From Cohnella phaseoli (lineage in GTDB: Bacteria; Bacillota; Bacilli; Paenibacillales; Paenibacillaceae): a stretch of DNA of 64,000 nucleotides. Made by a program: the position numbers and the translations under genes. Numbering within the stretch: the first letter of the stretch is position 1; each line of letters opens with the position of its first letter. This document shows, one piece after another, positions 46,453-55,106 of the stretch. A model generated the notes under the pieces. It was not told the DNA's origin. It did no database searches and saw only the letters and a program-made list of their open reading frames with translations. The stretch spans positions 218,371-282,370 of the forward strand of contig NZ_QRDZ01000007.1 in NCBI RefSeq assembly GCF_003386235.1. Direction: 5' to 3'.

Positions 46453-46499
46453 AAAAAAAGCACACCCCGAGCGCGTTGCGCGCTAATCGGAGTGTGCTT
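46453..46499 (-). terminator. Strong terminator hairpin upstream of the Rpn gene
   Basis: AAGCACAC (46458-46465) pairs with GTGTGCTT (46492-46499), with an AGCGCG/CGCGCT inner stem; on the minus strand a 7-base T-run follows (A-run 46453-46459). No minus-strand gene ends just before it (the nearest upstream minus-strand gene is more than 1.3 kb away), so it may shield the Rpn gene from read-through or be a leader attenuator. Confidence 0.75.
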
Positions 46500-46675
46500 C
46501 ACTCGTCGTTTCATGAGCTTCCTAATGACTATTATACCAAACAAACGTTCCTATGCAAAGAAACTGATCAGAATGCATTTCCCCACTACTCCGTTCCATC
46601 CTTGACCACCGCCGCAAAACGGATAACGTCCTCGCAAACTGCGCACAATGACCTCGAAGAGAGGAGGGATAACCC

Positions 46676-46819
46676 GTGGAAAACAAATCGCATAAAGGCA
46701 ACTACAAAGGTACGACCCGGATGCACGCGGAAAATCAGGACATGGCCTTCGTCAACGATACGTTGGAGAATACCAAATCCGTCGCTCCCGTTCCTAAAGC
46801 CAAGAAGAAAACCGATTAA
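46676..46819 (+). CDS. 47-residue basic protein of unknown function
   Basis: A GTG (46676-46678) with GAGGAGGG 6 bases upstream begins a 48-codon frame: MENKSHKGNYKGTTRMHAEN and onward, ending in a lysine-rich KAKKKTD. It is hydrophilic with no signal or membrane part, somewhat like small spore or nucleic-acid-associated proteins. A terminator follows 30 bases after the stop, which supports a real transcription unit. Not recognised. Confidence 0.6.
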   Translation: MENKSHKGNYKGTTRMHAENQDMAFVNDTLENTKSVAPVPKAKKKTD

Positions 46820-46849
46820 TCCTCTCGCCTCCCCGGCATGAACTTTAAC

Positions 46850-46911
46850 AGCCCGGATATACAGCAAGGAACCCGCTTCAATGGGGCCTCTGTACATCCG
46901 GGCTTGTTTCT
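46850..46911 (+). terminator. Terminator after the 47-residue gene
   Basis: AGCCCGGAT (46850-46858) pairs with ATCCGGGCT (46896-46904), with the stem extending partly into ATACAG/CTGTAC, followed by TGTTTCTT. Confidence 0.7.
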
Positions 46912-47043
46912 TAAGCTTAAGCAACGAAAGTCCCCTTCCCTCCGCCCAAAAGCAATAAATTATTGCATCTCATCATTTTCCACCGGAACATCTCGGCGAT
47001 TATTGCGTCTAAATAAATACTTAACTGCAAGGAGGAATAGACT

Positions 47044-47760
47044 ATGCGCAGCAAGTTTCCGCTTCTGGCCGCGGTTCTTCTCGCTGTCCTATTGGCTGGC
47101 TGCGGAGCCGCCACCAATAAGAACGGAGCAACCGATGCTCCGATAACTTTCCCGCCCGCATCGTCTTTAGGGGGCCAAGCTACATCTACCGCAAGCGAGG
47201 AGCCGTCCGTCGAGCCAAGCGAAAGCTCGCCCGCTCCGTCTACCGATCAAGAGCAAACGTCCGACGCGAAGATCAAGGAGCTTGCGCTCGAAGCCGTCGG
47301 TTATTTAAGAGAGAGGGACCTCGGTTCCCTAGTCACCCTGATCGACCCGGAGCAAGGCCTGCGCTTCTCGCCGTATCCTTATGTCAATGTAGATACCGAT
47401 CTCTCGTTCAAGCCGGAGACGTTCCCAACCTTCAAGGACGAGAAAAAGCTGAAGTGGGGCGAAGCCGACGGCAGCGGAGAGCCGATCGAGCTCACGTTCA
47501 GAGATTACTACGAGCAGTTCGTATATACGAAGGATTTCGCGGATGCGCCGCAAGTCAACGTCAATAAAATCGTCGGCACGGGCAATGCGATCTTTAACGT
47601 TCCAGAGGTTTACCCTGGAGCCTCATATGTAGAATTCTATTTCCCCGGATTCGACGAAGAGCTCGACGGCATGGATTGGCAGAGCCTTGTGCTCGTATTT
47701 ACGCCCGCTGGCGACGATTGGCATCTTGTCGGGATCGTTCACGGGCAATGGACGATCTAG
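47044..47760 (+). CDS. Predicted lipoprotein
   Basis: 238 residues. A lipoprotein signal (FPLLAAVLLAVLLAGC, cysteine near 20) is followed by a Ser/Pro/Glu-rich linker to about residue 75 and a folded domain (VGYLRERDLGSLVTLIDPEQ, then WGEADGSGEPIELTFRDYYE and a closing strand DDWHLVGIVHGQWTI). This layout matches small Paenibacillus surface lipoproteins of unknown role. The ATG follows AAGGAGGAA. A GCAATAAATTATTGC palindrome lies about 90 bases upstream. Confidence 0.85.
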   Translation: MRSKFPLLAAVLLAVLLAGCGAATNKNGATDAPITFPPASSLGGQATSTASEEPSVEPSESSPAPSTDQEQTSDAKIKELALEAVGYLRERDLGSLVTLIDPEQGLRFSPYPYVNVDTDLSFKPETFPTFKDEKKLKWGEADGSGEPIELTFRDYYEQFVYTKDFADAPQVNVNKIVGTGNAIFNVPEVYPGASYVEFYFPGFDEELDGMDWQSLVLVFTPAGDDWHLVGIVHGQWTI

Positions 47761-47791
47761 ATTTGCACACGACCAGCACTGTCGACATCAG

Positions 47792-47844
47792 ACAGGGGCC
47801 GGCAACTCCCCCAGCCTTCCGGGAGATGCCGACCCCTGTTTTTT
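47792..47844 (+). terminator. Rho-independent terminator of the lipoprotein gene
   Basis: ACAGGGGCCGGCA (47792-47804) and TGCCGACCCCTGT (47827-47839) pair over 13 bp with one mismatch and are followed by six T. It ends 20 bases before the convergent glycosidase gene and could act for both. Confidence 0.85.
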
Positions 47845-47863
47845 AACGAACCGCCTCGGCTAT

Positions 47864-49318
47864 CTAAGCAAAATGAACTTCCTTCGCCAAAGCTACTTTC
47901 CTGATGATTTCCTCAGCGCTCTCATAAGGGTTCCACATGCTCTCCGCGCATAGCGCCGCAGGGAACCACATATACCGCTCCCATAGTCCATGCTCGACCA
48001 ACGCTTCGGCGGCAATCCGTTTCGGGTTTTGCTCCACAATGACCTTCAGCGTATCCAACAGATTGTGCAGGTTTTTCATCCAGTAGGCTTGCTGATGTCT
48101 CCACTGCTTATAAGGTCGGGCTTTCTGACCGGACAGGCTGTCAATTAACGCTTCGCTGGCTTGGCCGAGCACAATGACGCCTTTCTGATGCTCGAAAGCA
48201 AACCAGTTCAGGAACGTTCCGCCCTTGATGACCAAGCCGAAATCCTCCTGCTCGCCTCGCAGCCCGCCGATGTTGGCCGTATACTGCATCGTTTCGGCAA
48301 TCGACTGGTTATCGTTCGCATCGTAGCTGTACGGGAACGCCCCGGCGTCTTCCCAGGTAATGTTTACCCTTGGGTCCAGCTTCGCGAGCAGCGGATAATT
48401 CTCTTCGATCGACGTGGCATGGATGCCGAACTTGAGCCACAGCTCGGGGTGTCTCTCCAACAGCTTCCCGGCGATGTGGTTCACCCAGTCCACCACGACC
48501 TCCGCAATCAGCTTGCCGCCGATATGCTTTTCCTTCGTTTCCGTGAACGTCTGAAAATAAATGCCGTCTCCGCCCAGATGAGCATACTGCGTCTCGTAAG
48601 TGTCGAGCACGCGCTCCGTCCATTTGTTCAGCTCTTCCGGGTCGTTCGGATCGCAAACCTCGCCCCAGCTCCAGGAGAACGACCAGATGACTTTAATGCC
48701 CCGGGAATGCGCGTAATCGGTCACTTCCTTGGCATTGATGGGAGCGAAATCGTTCCAGATCGTAATGAAATTCAGCTTCCACTTGGCCATGTGGTCCATA
48801 TACTTCCGATAGTCGTAGATGACGTGTCCCCATGTCCAGAAGCCTCTCTCGGGGATGGCCGGAGCGCTGGAGGCTTCGTATTCCGGCATCGGTTCCGTGA
48901 AATTCCTTTTCTTCTCGTACAGATCGTCCTCGTTCGGGTCCAAATAATAGTGCTCGAAATCGTTCACGCCGTACAACGTCCCGTTCCCGTCCGCGCCGGC
49001 GATCACGATCATCTGCCGCTCCGGGTTGAGCGGGCTGGCGAACACTTTAATGGCATACCCTTCCGCTTTCGGATTCGGCTGAATGTGACCCCGCTCCGAC
49101 AATTCCGCGATCCAGGCATTGGAGCGGACGGTGCCCAGCACAATCAGGTTGTAGTCGCTCAAACTTTGCTTGTCCGTCGCATGCGAGTGCAACGTCATTA
49201 AGTACGGTACATGCGGCTGCACGATATTGTACAGCACGTCGAGCGCATGGCGCTCCACTCCCTCATATTCTCCGTGAACGATCGTCCAGCGGATTCCTTC
49301 ATGTTTGACATAATCCAA
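47864..49318 (-). CDS. Putative glycoside hydrolase (GH20/GH67/GH115-like layout)
   Basis: 484 residues, no signal peptide. The N-terminal alpha/beta domain (LIVLGTVRSNAWIAEL, IVIAGADGNGTLYGVNDFEH) looks like the small domain that precedes the barrel in GH20, GH67 and GH115 enzymes; the likely barrel starts at RGFWTWGHVIYDYRKYMDHM and runs through KWKLNFITIWND, VIWSFSWSWGE and GGDGIYFQTFTETK. It probably cleaves oligosaccharides in the cytosol after uptake. The start is a TTG with AAGGAGG upstream. Last gene of the sugar locus. The exact family is unresolved. Confidence 0.65.
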   Translation of the reverse strand: MDYVKHEGIRWTIVHGEYEGVERHALDVLYNIVQPHVPYLMTLHSHATDKQSLSDYNLIVLGTVRSNAWIAELSERGHIQPNPKAEGYAIKVFASPLNPERQMIVIAGADGNGTLYGVNDFEHYYLDPNEDDLYEKKRNFTEPMPEYEASSAPAIPERGFWTWGHVIYDYRKYMDHMAKWKLNFITIWNDFAPINAKEVTDYAHSRGIKVIWSFSWSWGEVCDPNDPEELNKWTERVLDTYETQYAHLGGDGIYFQTFTETKEKHIGGKLIAEVVVDWVNHIAGKLLERHPELWLKFGIHATSIEENYPLLAKLDPRVNITWEDAGAFPYSYDANDNQSIAETMQYTANIGGLRGEQEDFGLVIKGGTFLNWFAFEHQKGVIVLGQASEALIDSLSGQKARPYKQWRHQQAYWMKNLHNLLDTLKVIVEQNPKRIAAEALVEHGLWERYMWFPAALCAESMWNPYESAEEIIRKVALAKEVHFA

Positions 49319-49379
49319 GTAAGGCGCCTCCTTGCTTCTGCTTAAATTTCCGCTTCATTTGCTGCTTGAATCGGCCGTT

Positions 49380-51767
49380 CTAGCTGGTTTGAATTTCGTT
49401 TACGACAAAATGGTTCCACAGCAGGTTTGCGCTGTTAATTTTAATGCGGATCGCCTTGATCCCGGTCACCGGAGCGAAGCTTACGGTCTTCGTCTCGATG
49501 GCGGCGCTATTGCTCGTATAGTTTAGCGTGCCGGAGGATGCTGCTGTGCTCCAACTCGTGCCGTCCGTGGATACCTCCACGTCAAAGCTCGTAATGCCTT
49601 GCCCCTGACAAAAATCGCAGGTAAGGCTCAGCTGCTGATAAGACTGCGGCAGGCTGTTGGTCAAGGTCAAATATTGCGGGAAAGTCGGATTATCGGCACT
49701 GACGTAAGCCGTGCCTTGATCTCCGTCGATGGCCCGCGAAGCCGGGAACGCTCCGTTAACGCTTGTTGCGCTGGCGGTCACCGTATTCGAAGAGCCGGCG
49801 CTATACGACGGAGTCATCTCATTCACCACAAAATGATCCCACTGGATATTCGCGCTGTTGATTTGGATGCGAATGCCTGTAATTCCCGTTACTGCCGTGA
49901 AGTCCACGACGCTCGTCTCAATGGCCGCGCTATTGCCCGTATAGATTACCGTGCCTGAGGACCCTACTGTGCTCCAATTCGCACCATCCGTTGTCACCTG
50001 TACGTCGTAGCTCGTAACGCCCTGCCCTTGGCAGAAATCGCAGGACACACTGAGTCGGTTAAACGTCTGCGGCTGATTGTAATAGAGGGTCAAATACTCC
50101 GGGAAAGCCTGAGAATCCGCGCTCACATAGGCCGTACCCTGGCTGCCGTCGATCGCGTTGGAGGCCGGGAACAGATTGTTGGCGTTCGTCGCCGCGGCGA
50201 ATTTCTCCGCCGGAGACAGCTCGATTCTGACCGCCTGCTGCGAGGAATACGGAATCTTCCACGTTCCGTTGCCGTTATTCACGACAGCTATATGGCCTTG
50301 GCTAACCCAGTTTCCGCTGCTGTCCATATACCCGTAAGTGGCCGAAACCGGATTTTCCTTGGTCGTAAAATAAACATTTGCGGAATTGGCCGTGTCCGAT
50401 ACCGCATAGAAATAGCTTCCGTTATTGACGACCATGCCCACGGAACTGTCCGTCGAATAGAAGGCAATGTCCTTGCCGACTACCGACTTGAACGCATTGT
50501 AGGATGAGGTCGGATTGTCGCTCTCGATGTTGTAGCCCGCCATTCTCGACGGATGCGCAGCCGCGATCAGTGAACCGACTTTATTCATCGCGTTGTTCAG
50601 GTTTTTCATATCGGTCGCTTGCGCCGTAAACGGAGGCAGCGTCCCGAGCGTCCACGTATTGTACAGGGTCGCTCCCAACATCCCTTGATTGGAGAAAGTC
50701 CACGAGTCGTTAAGCTGGTACACTTCGTAAAATCCGCCGTTGACGAGCGCCGTCAAGGTCAGCGAAGACGAGTTGCCGAAGTCGCCCGCATTCTCGGGAA
50801 TGTAGGTCAAGCTGGAATTGCCGTGATCGTTGATCGCGTTCATCACCGCAGTTACGTTCGACGAATAGAGATCGGGGCCGTTAAAATCGATGTACGGGCT
50901 GCTGTTTTTAATATCCGGATCGCCGCTCGTGTAGCCGGCCAGATTCACTCTCGTAGCCACGACGTAATCGGACAGCTTGACCTGCTCCGCCAAACGGTTC
51001 AGGACGCTGAGCCACTCCGTCTTGTTGGCCTCGTAATTGGCGGCCAGATTCGGCTCGTTGTTCACTTGGAAGAGAACCACTCTATGATTGGTGTCGTATA
51101 CGGCCAAGTGATCGAATAACGCTCTGATCGTCTGTCTCTCCCAAGCGAACAGGTTGGCGGCATCCGTGCCATGCGAAGGAAGATGGGGCGTGTTCGCGCC
51201 CGAACCGACTCCGTCGCCGTTATTCCAATATTTGTTGTGATTCTGCAAATAAGGAGGCACATTCGTGTTCCAGCCGTAAGGGTATCCCGACAGCACGCCG
51301 CCTCCGCCTACATTGGTGCCGAACCAGACGATGTCGATATACAGATCGTACTCGTTCGCCCAATCGACGTACTGATCGATGATCGTCCAATCGTACACGC
51401 CCGGCGTATTCGTCAGCTCCAGATCGGACCAAGTCAACTGCTGTTGAACGACCTTGTAGCCGAGCGCCTGCGTTTTCTCATAGGCGTTCTCCAGCCAGCT
51501 CAGCGGCATAGGCGTCGGGTACGGCGCGTAAGGAGGATTGTCGTTGGCGTACCTGCCTTTTAATTGGGTTGTGCCGGTATTTTGAATGCCGAGGTACAGA
51601 AACGGGCTGCCGTCTTTTTGCAAATAATACTTGCCTTCCGGACTTTGCACGACTTGCGACACGATCGTTTGGGCGGAAGCTCTGGAAGAGCAGATCACGG
51701 CAATCACAAGTGCGAGCAAAGCCAAACCGGCATATTGAACCGTTCTTTTGAGCGTAAAACTGTACAT
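49380..51767 (-). CDS. Secreted clan GH-A glycosidase with two discoidin-type domains
   Basis: 795 residues. Signal peptide (about 1-32), a TIM-barrel glycosidase (about 45-400) with a likely acid/base Glu238 in FQVNNEPN and nucleophile Glu325 in TYIPENAGDF, a beta domain, then two F5/8-type C (discoidin/CBM32-like) repeats at about 520-655 and 665-795. Both repeats contain DFCQGQG and ATNANNLFPASNAIDG or its equivalent. The barrel is most like GH35/GH42/GH5 enzymes, but the family cannot be fixed. It would act outside on a polymer whose fragments the adjacent transporter takes up. The ATG follows GAGAGGTGA. Confidence 0.75.
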   Translation of the reverse strand: MYSFTLKRTVQYAGLALLALVIAVICSSRASAQTIVSQVVQSPEGKYYLQKDGSPFLYLGIQNTGTTQLKGRYANDNPPYAPYPTPMPLSWLENAYEKTQALGYKVVQQQLTWSDLELTNTPGVYDWTIIDQYVDWANEYDLYIDIVWFGTNVGGGGVLSGYPYGWNTNVPPYLQNHNKYWNNGDGVGSGANTPHLPSHGTDAANLFAWERQTIRALFDHLAVYDTNHRVVLFQVNNEPNLAANYEANKTEWLSVLNRLAEQVKLSDYVVATRVNLAGYTSGDPDIKNSSPYIDFNGPDLYSSNVTAVMNAINDHGNSSLTYIPENAGDFGNSSSLTLTALVNGGFYEVYQLNDSWTFSNQGMLGATLYNTWTLGTLPPFTAQATDMKNLNNAMNKVGSLIAAAHPSRMAGYNIESDNPTSSYNAFKSVVGKDIAFYSTDSSVGMVVNNGSYFYAVSDTANSANVYFTTKENPVSATYGYMDSSGNWVSQGHIAVVNNGNGTWKIPYSSQQAVRIELSPAEKFAAATNANNLFPASNAIDGSQGTAYVSADSQAFPEYLTLYYNQPQTFNRLSVSCDFCQGQGVTSYDVQVTTDGANWSTVGSSGTVIYTGNSAAIETSVVDFTAVTGITGIRIQINSANIQWDHFVVNEMTPSYSAGSSNTVTASATSVNGAFPASRAIDGDQGTAYVSADNPTFPQYLTLTNSLPQSYQQLSLTCDFCQGQGITSFDVEVSTDGTSWSTAASSGTLNYTSNSAAIETKTVSFAPVTGIKAIRIKINSANLLWNHFVVNEIQTS

Positions 51768-51812
51768 TTTCAAATCACCTCTCAAGTGAATTGGACAGGC
51801 CTCCGTTGCGGG

Positions 51813-52655
51813 TTATCCTTTTACCCCGGAGCTTGCTACGCTTTCTACGAACTGACGTTGAAAAATAAAGAACAGCAGCATAACCGGCGTCATCGCGATC
51901 ACGCTGGCGGGAATCAGCGCGGAAATTTTGACCGAGTTGTCGGACGATTTCGCCAGGAAGGTAAGCGAGATCGGCAGCGTCCGCATCTGGTCGGAGAGAA
52001 CCACAATGTTCGCCCAGGCATATTCATTCCAAATGAACGAGAACGCCATAATGCCCAGCGCGGCGATCGCCGATTTGAGCAGCGGCAGCGCGATCCGGAA
52101 GAAAATGCGGTACTCCGAGCAGCCGTCGATTCGGGCCGATTCGAGAATTTCATCCGGGATGGCGCGGGCGAATTGCATCATCAGAAAGACGCCGAAGCCG
52201 CTGTAGAAGAACGGAATCGCCAAGCCCAGATGACTATCGACCAGACCGAACGATTTTACGAGATTGTAGACCGGCAGAAAAGTAATCTCCTGCGGCAGCA
52301 TCAGCGTCGCCAGCACGAATACGATCATCAGGCTCTTGAATTTGAAGGAATACTTCACGATCACATACCCGCTGAACGCATTAAGGAACAGGTGGAACAC
52401 AAGCATCAGCACGGATACGGACACGGAATTCCACAGCGCCCTCCCGATCTGCCCGACTTCCCAAGCATTTTTGTAATTTTCCAAAGAAATGTGCTGCGGA
52501 ATCCACCGGAACGGAACCTTGAAAATTTCTCCCGGCCCTTGGAACGAAGCGGACACAAGCCAAATGACAGGGGACAGGAGCACAAAAGCGACCGCCGCCA
52601 TCCCCAGCAAATAAACAAAATCCAGCCAGCTTCTGCTCGCCTTCTGCGTATTCAC
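51813..52655 (-). CDS. Sugar ABC transporter permease (MalG/CUT1 type)
   Basis: 280 residues, six predicted membrane helices, with the EAA loop EILESARIDGCSEYRIFFRI that docks the ATPase. Starts at a GTG following GGGGGG. It is the second permease of the pair. No ATPase gene is present; Bacillota CUT1 systems often share an MsmX-type ATPase encoded elsewhere. Confidence 0.93.
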   Translation of the reverse strand: MNTQKASRSWLDFVYLLGMAAVAFVLLSPVIWLVSASFQGPGEIFKVPFRWIPQHISLENYKNAWEVGQIGRALWNSVSVSVLMLVFHLFLNAFSGYVIVKYSFKFKSLMIVFVLATLMLPQEITFLPVYNLVKSFGLVDSHLGLAIPFFYSGFGVFLMMQFARAIPDEILESARIDGCSEYRIFFRIALPLLKSAIAALGIMAFSFIWNEYAWANIVVLSDQMRTLPISLTFLAKSSDNSVKISALIPASVIAMTPVMLLFFIFQRQFVESVASSGVKG

Positions 52656-52659
52656 GTCT

Positions 52660-53589
52660 TCATCCCCCCTGCTCGGAGAAAAATTTGGTCAACTTCAGCT
52701 GCAGCAGGGATATAAACATCGTAATCAGGAAAATGACAATCCCCAGCACCGAGGCGTAGCCTACGTTCCTCGATACGAACCCCTGATCGAACATATACAT
52801 CAGAATCGTCTCCGTCGAGCGGTAGGGCCCGCCGTTCGTCAGAATGACGACCGAGGGATACGTCTTCAGGTAGATCGATACGGCGATAATCGAGGAGAAG
52901 ATCATGATCGGCTTTAATTGCGGCAGCGTAATCCGGAAAAACAACTGTCGTTTGTTCGCCCCGTCCATCATGCCGGCTTCCAATTGCTGCGTGTCGATGC
53001 CGGAAATTCCCGCCAGGAAAATGACCATAAAATAGCCCATCAGCAGCCACACGCTCAGCATAATAATCGCAACCATCGCCCAAAATGGGTCGGTGAGCCA
53101 AGCTACTTTTTTCACCCCAAGGCCGGTCAAAATGCTGTTCACGTAGCCGAGCTCGTCGTTGAACCACACCTTGAACGTGATAGCGGCCACAATCGTCGAG
53201 ACGATGTAGGTGGAGAAGATCGCTCCCCGGATGACGGCCTTGCCCAGCTTCAAGTAAAACACGGCCATGGCCAGCGCCAAGGAGACGCCCAGCGTCAGCG
53301 GCGTGCTGACCAGTGTAATCACAAAAGTATTTTTGAGCGCTTTCCAGGCATAAGGGTCATCGAAGAAATGCGCGATGTTTTTCAAACCGACAAATTTCGC
53401 ACTATTCAGAAAATTATAGTCCGTGAACATCCAGACGACGTTCGTAAAGAACGGATAGTAGAAAAACAGCGCAAAGTACAAAACGGTCGGCGTCAGCACG
53501 GCATAGACGATTCCTCGCTTCGACAGCTTGCGTTTTCTCATCTTCGGCGCATTTGCTATAGCTGCTATACTTCTCACTCCCAAGCGCAT
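52660..53589 (-). CDS. Sugar ABC transporter permease (MalF/CUT1 type)
   Basis: 309 residues with about six membrane helices and the EAA loop QLEAGMMDGANKRQLFFRI. First permease of the pair, four bases before the second. The start is uncertain: the ATG at 53589 lacks a strong ribosome site, and an in-frame ATG 16 codons later (MRKRKLSKRGI) would also give a complete protein. Confidence 0.92.
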   Translation of the reverse strand: MRLGVRSIAAIANAPKMRKRKLSKRGIVYAVLTPTVLYFALFFYYPFFTNVVWMFTDYNFLNSAKFVGLKNIAHFFDDPYAWKALKNTFVITLVSTPLTLGVSLALAMAVFYLKLGKAVIRGAIFSTYIVSTIVAAITFKVWFNDELGYVNSILTGLGVKKVAWLTDPFWAMVAIIMLSVWLLMGYFMVIFLAGISGIDTQQLEAGMMDGANKRQLFFRITLPQLKPIMIFSSIIAVSIYLKTYPSVVILTNGGPYRSTETILMYMFDQGFVSRNVGYASVLGIVIFLITMFISLLQLKLTKFFSEQGG

Positions 53590-53651
53590 CGGCCCGATCC
53601 GGCCTATCGCGACCGGACCGATGTGTTCTATGTTCGGATATCGGGCTTACG

Positions 53652-54986
53652 TTAGGAATTCGACACCTCTGCTATCCCTTTATTGATTTGCTCGGCCGCC
53701 TCTTTCATCGTAGCCGTCACATCCGCTCCGCCGATCAAGATTTTCTCAAGCGCGGCGTTGTAGATTTTGGATGCGTCCGGGAACAGGAACGGCGCTTCCA
53801 GGAAGTTATATTTCGTGTTTTGCAGCTGAACCTTCTCCGCCATGCGGCCTTCAAAGGTGCCGTCGGCCTTCCAGGTCGCCTGAAGCTCAGGATCGTCGTA
53901 TAACGCCAGGTCGGTGGTCAGCCCTTGCGTTTTCAACTGGAATTCCTTCGATACGAGAATTTCAATGAAATCGAGTGCTTCCTTCTTACGCTTCGATTGC
54001 TTGAATACCGCCCACTCCACGCCGCCGACGCTGGTCGTATTTAGACCGGACGAGCCTTGGGGCATAGGCGCATAGCCGGCGTTGATGTTCGCGTTGCTCG
54101 TTGCCGGGATGTCCCAGTCGCCGCAAAACCAGACCGCGACTTGACCGTTGAGCCAGAGCTGGTCGTAACTTCCGTCGATTTTCGGCGCCCACCCGTTATT
54201 CACGAAGTCCTGCATAAATTGGTAGGCTTGGATCGATTCCGGTGAGTCGATCAGCGTCTTCGAATAGTCGTCCGTCATTTGCTTGCCGCCGTTGGCCCAC
54301 AGCCAGTAATCGGTCGCCCAGTTGCCGCCCTCGAAGCTGGTCGCGTAGATCGGCTTGCCATCCGCCGTCTGCAAGTTCGCTTCCTTGATTTTCTTGGCGA
54401 TCGCTGCGAGATCGTCGAGTGTTTTCGGCGCTTCGTTAAAGCCCGCTTGGGCTAAAATGTCTTTGTTATAGAACATGTAGACGGTGTTGCTGCTGAAGGT
54501 GACGCCGTACACTTTGCCGTCCAGCATCATTCTGTCCTTCTGCCCGTCGCTCAGGCGGTCGTAGACCTCCCAGCTTTTCACCGCGTCCGTAATATCGTCG
54601 ATGACGCCGGAGCGAAAAAACTCCTTGCCCCAGATCATTTTGCCGACGTCGGCCGACTCTCCGCCGCTTAGCAGAATCAGCTGCTTGTTGCGCAAATCCT
54701 GTCCGCCGCTGCCCCAGCCCCCCGTAACGACCTGCACTTCGGCGTTCGGATATTTCTGCTTGAACATTTCCGTCGCTACGTCCAGCCCGTCGCCCTTCAG
54801 GTCGGAAGCAACCACTTTCAACGTGAATTTATCGTTCGTGGAGTCCGACGGACTCGATTCCGCGCTGGCAGAGGAGCCGGATGGCGCCAGCGTTCCCGTT
54901 GAATCGCCATTATTACTGCTGCCGCATGCCGTCGTGACGCCGGCCAGTAAAATAGCCGAAGCCGCAATGCCGAACAACTTTTTCAT
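53652..54986 (-). CDS. Extracellular sugar-binding lipoprotein of the CUT1 transporter
   Basis: 444 residues. Lipoprotein signal MKKLFGIAASAILLAGVTTA with a cysteine at about 21, a Ser-rich spacer, then a bacterial family 1 solute-binding fold (AEVQVVTGGWGSGGQDLRNK, VYGVTFSSNTVYMFYNKDIL, GQVAVWFCGDWDIP). It delivers sugar to the permeases that follow. Its position directly after the YesM/YesN pair suggests that its expression responds to them. Confidence 0.93.
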   Translation of the reverse strand: MKKLFGIAASAILLAGVTTACGSSNNGDSTGTLAPSGSSASAESSPSDSTNDKFTLKVVASDLKGDGLDVATEMFKQKYPNAEVQVVTGGWGSGGQDLRNKQLILLSGGESADVGKMIWGKEFFRSGVIDDITDAVKSWEVYDRLSDGQKDRMMLDGKVYGVTFSSNTVYMFYNKDILAQAGFNEAPKTLDDLAAIAKKIKEANLQTADGKPIYATSFEGGNWATDYWLWANGGKQMTDDYSKTLIDSPESIQAYQFMQDFVNNGWAPKIDGSYDQLWLNGQVAVWFCGDWDIPATSNANINAGYAPMPQGSSGLNTTSVGGVEWAVFKQSKRKKEALDFIEILVSKEFQLKTQGLTTDLALYDDPELQATWKADGTFEGRMAEKVQLQNTKYNFLEAPFLFPDASKIYNAALEKILIGGADVTATMKEAAEQINKGIAEVSNS

Positions 54987-55106
54987 TTGCTATGTCCCCC
55001 TCGTGGATGTGCAGTCGCAATGGCAGCGCTACCATGCATGTACCTAAATTCTACGTTGCAAGGGAGACGTCCTCAATAACGAGAAATACCGATTCATGTT
55101 CTAAAA

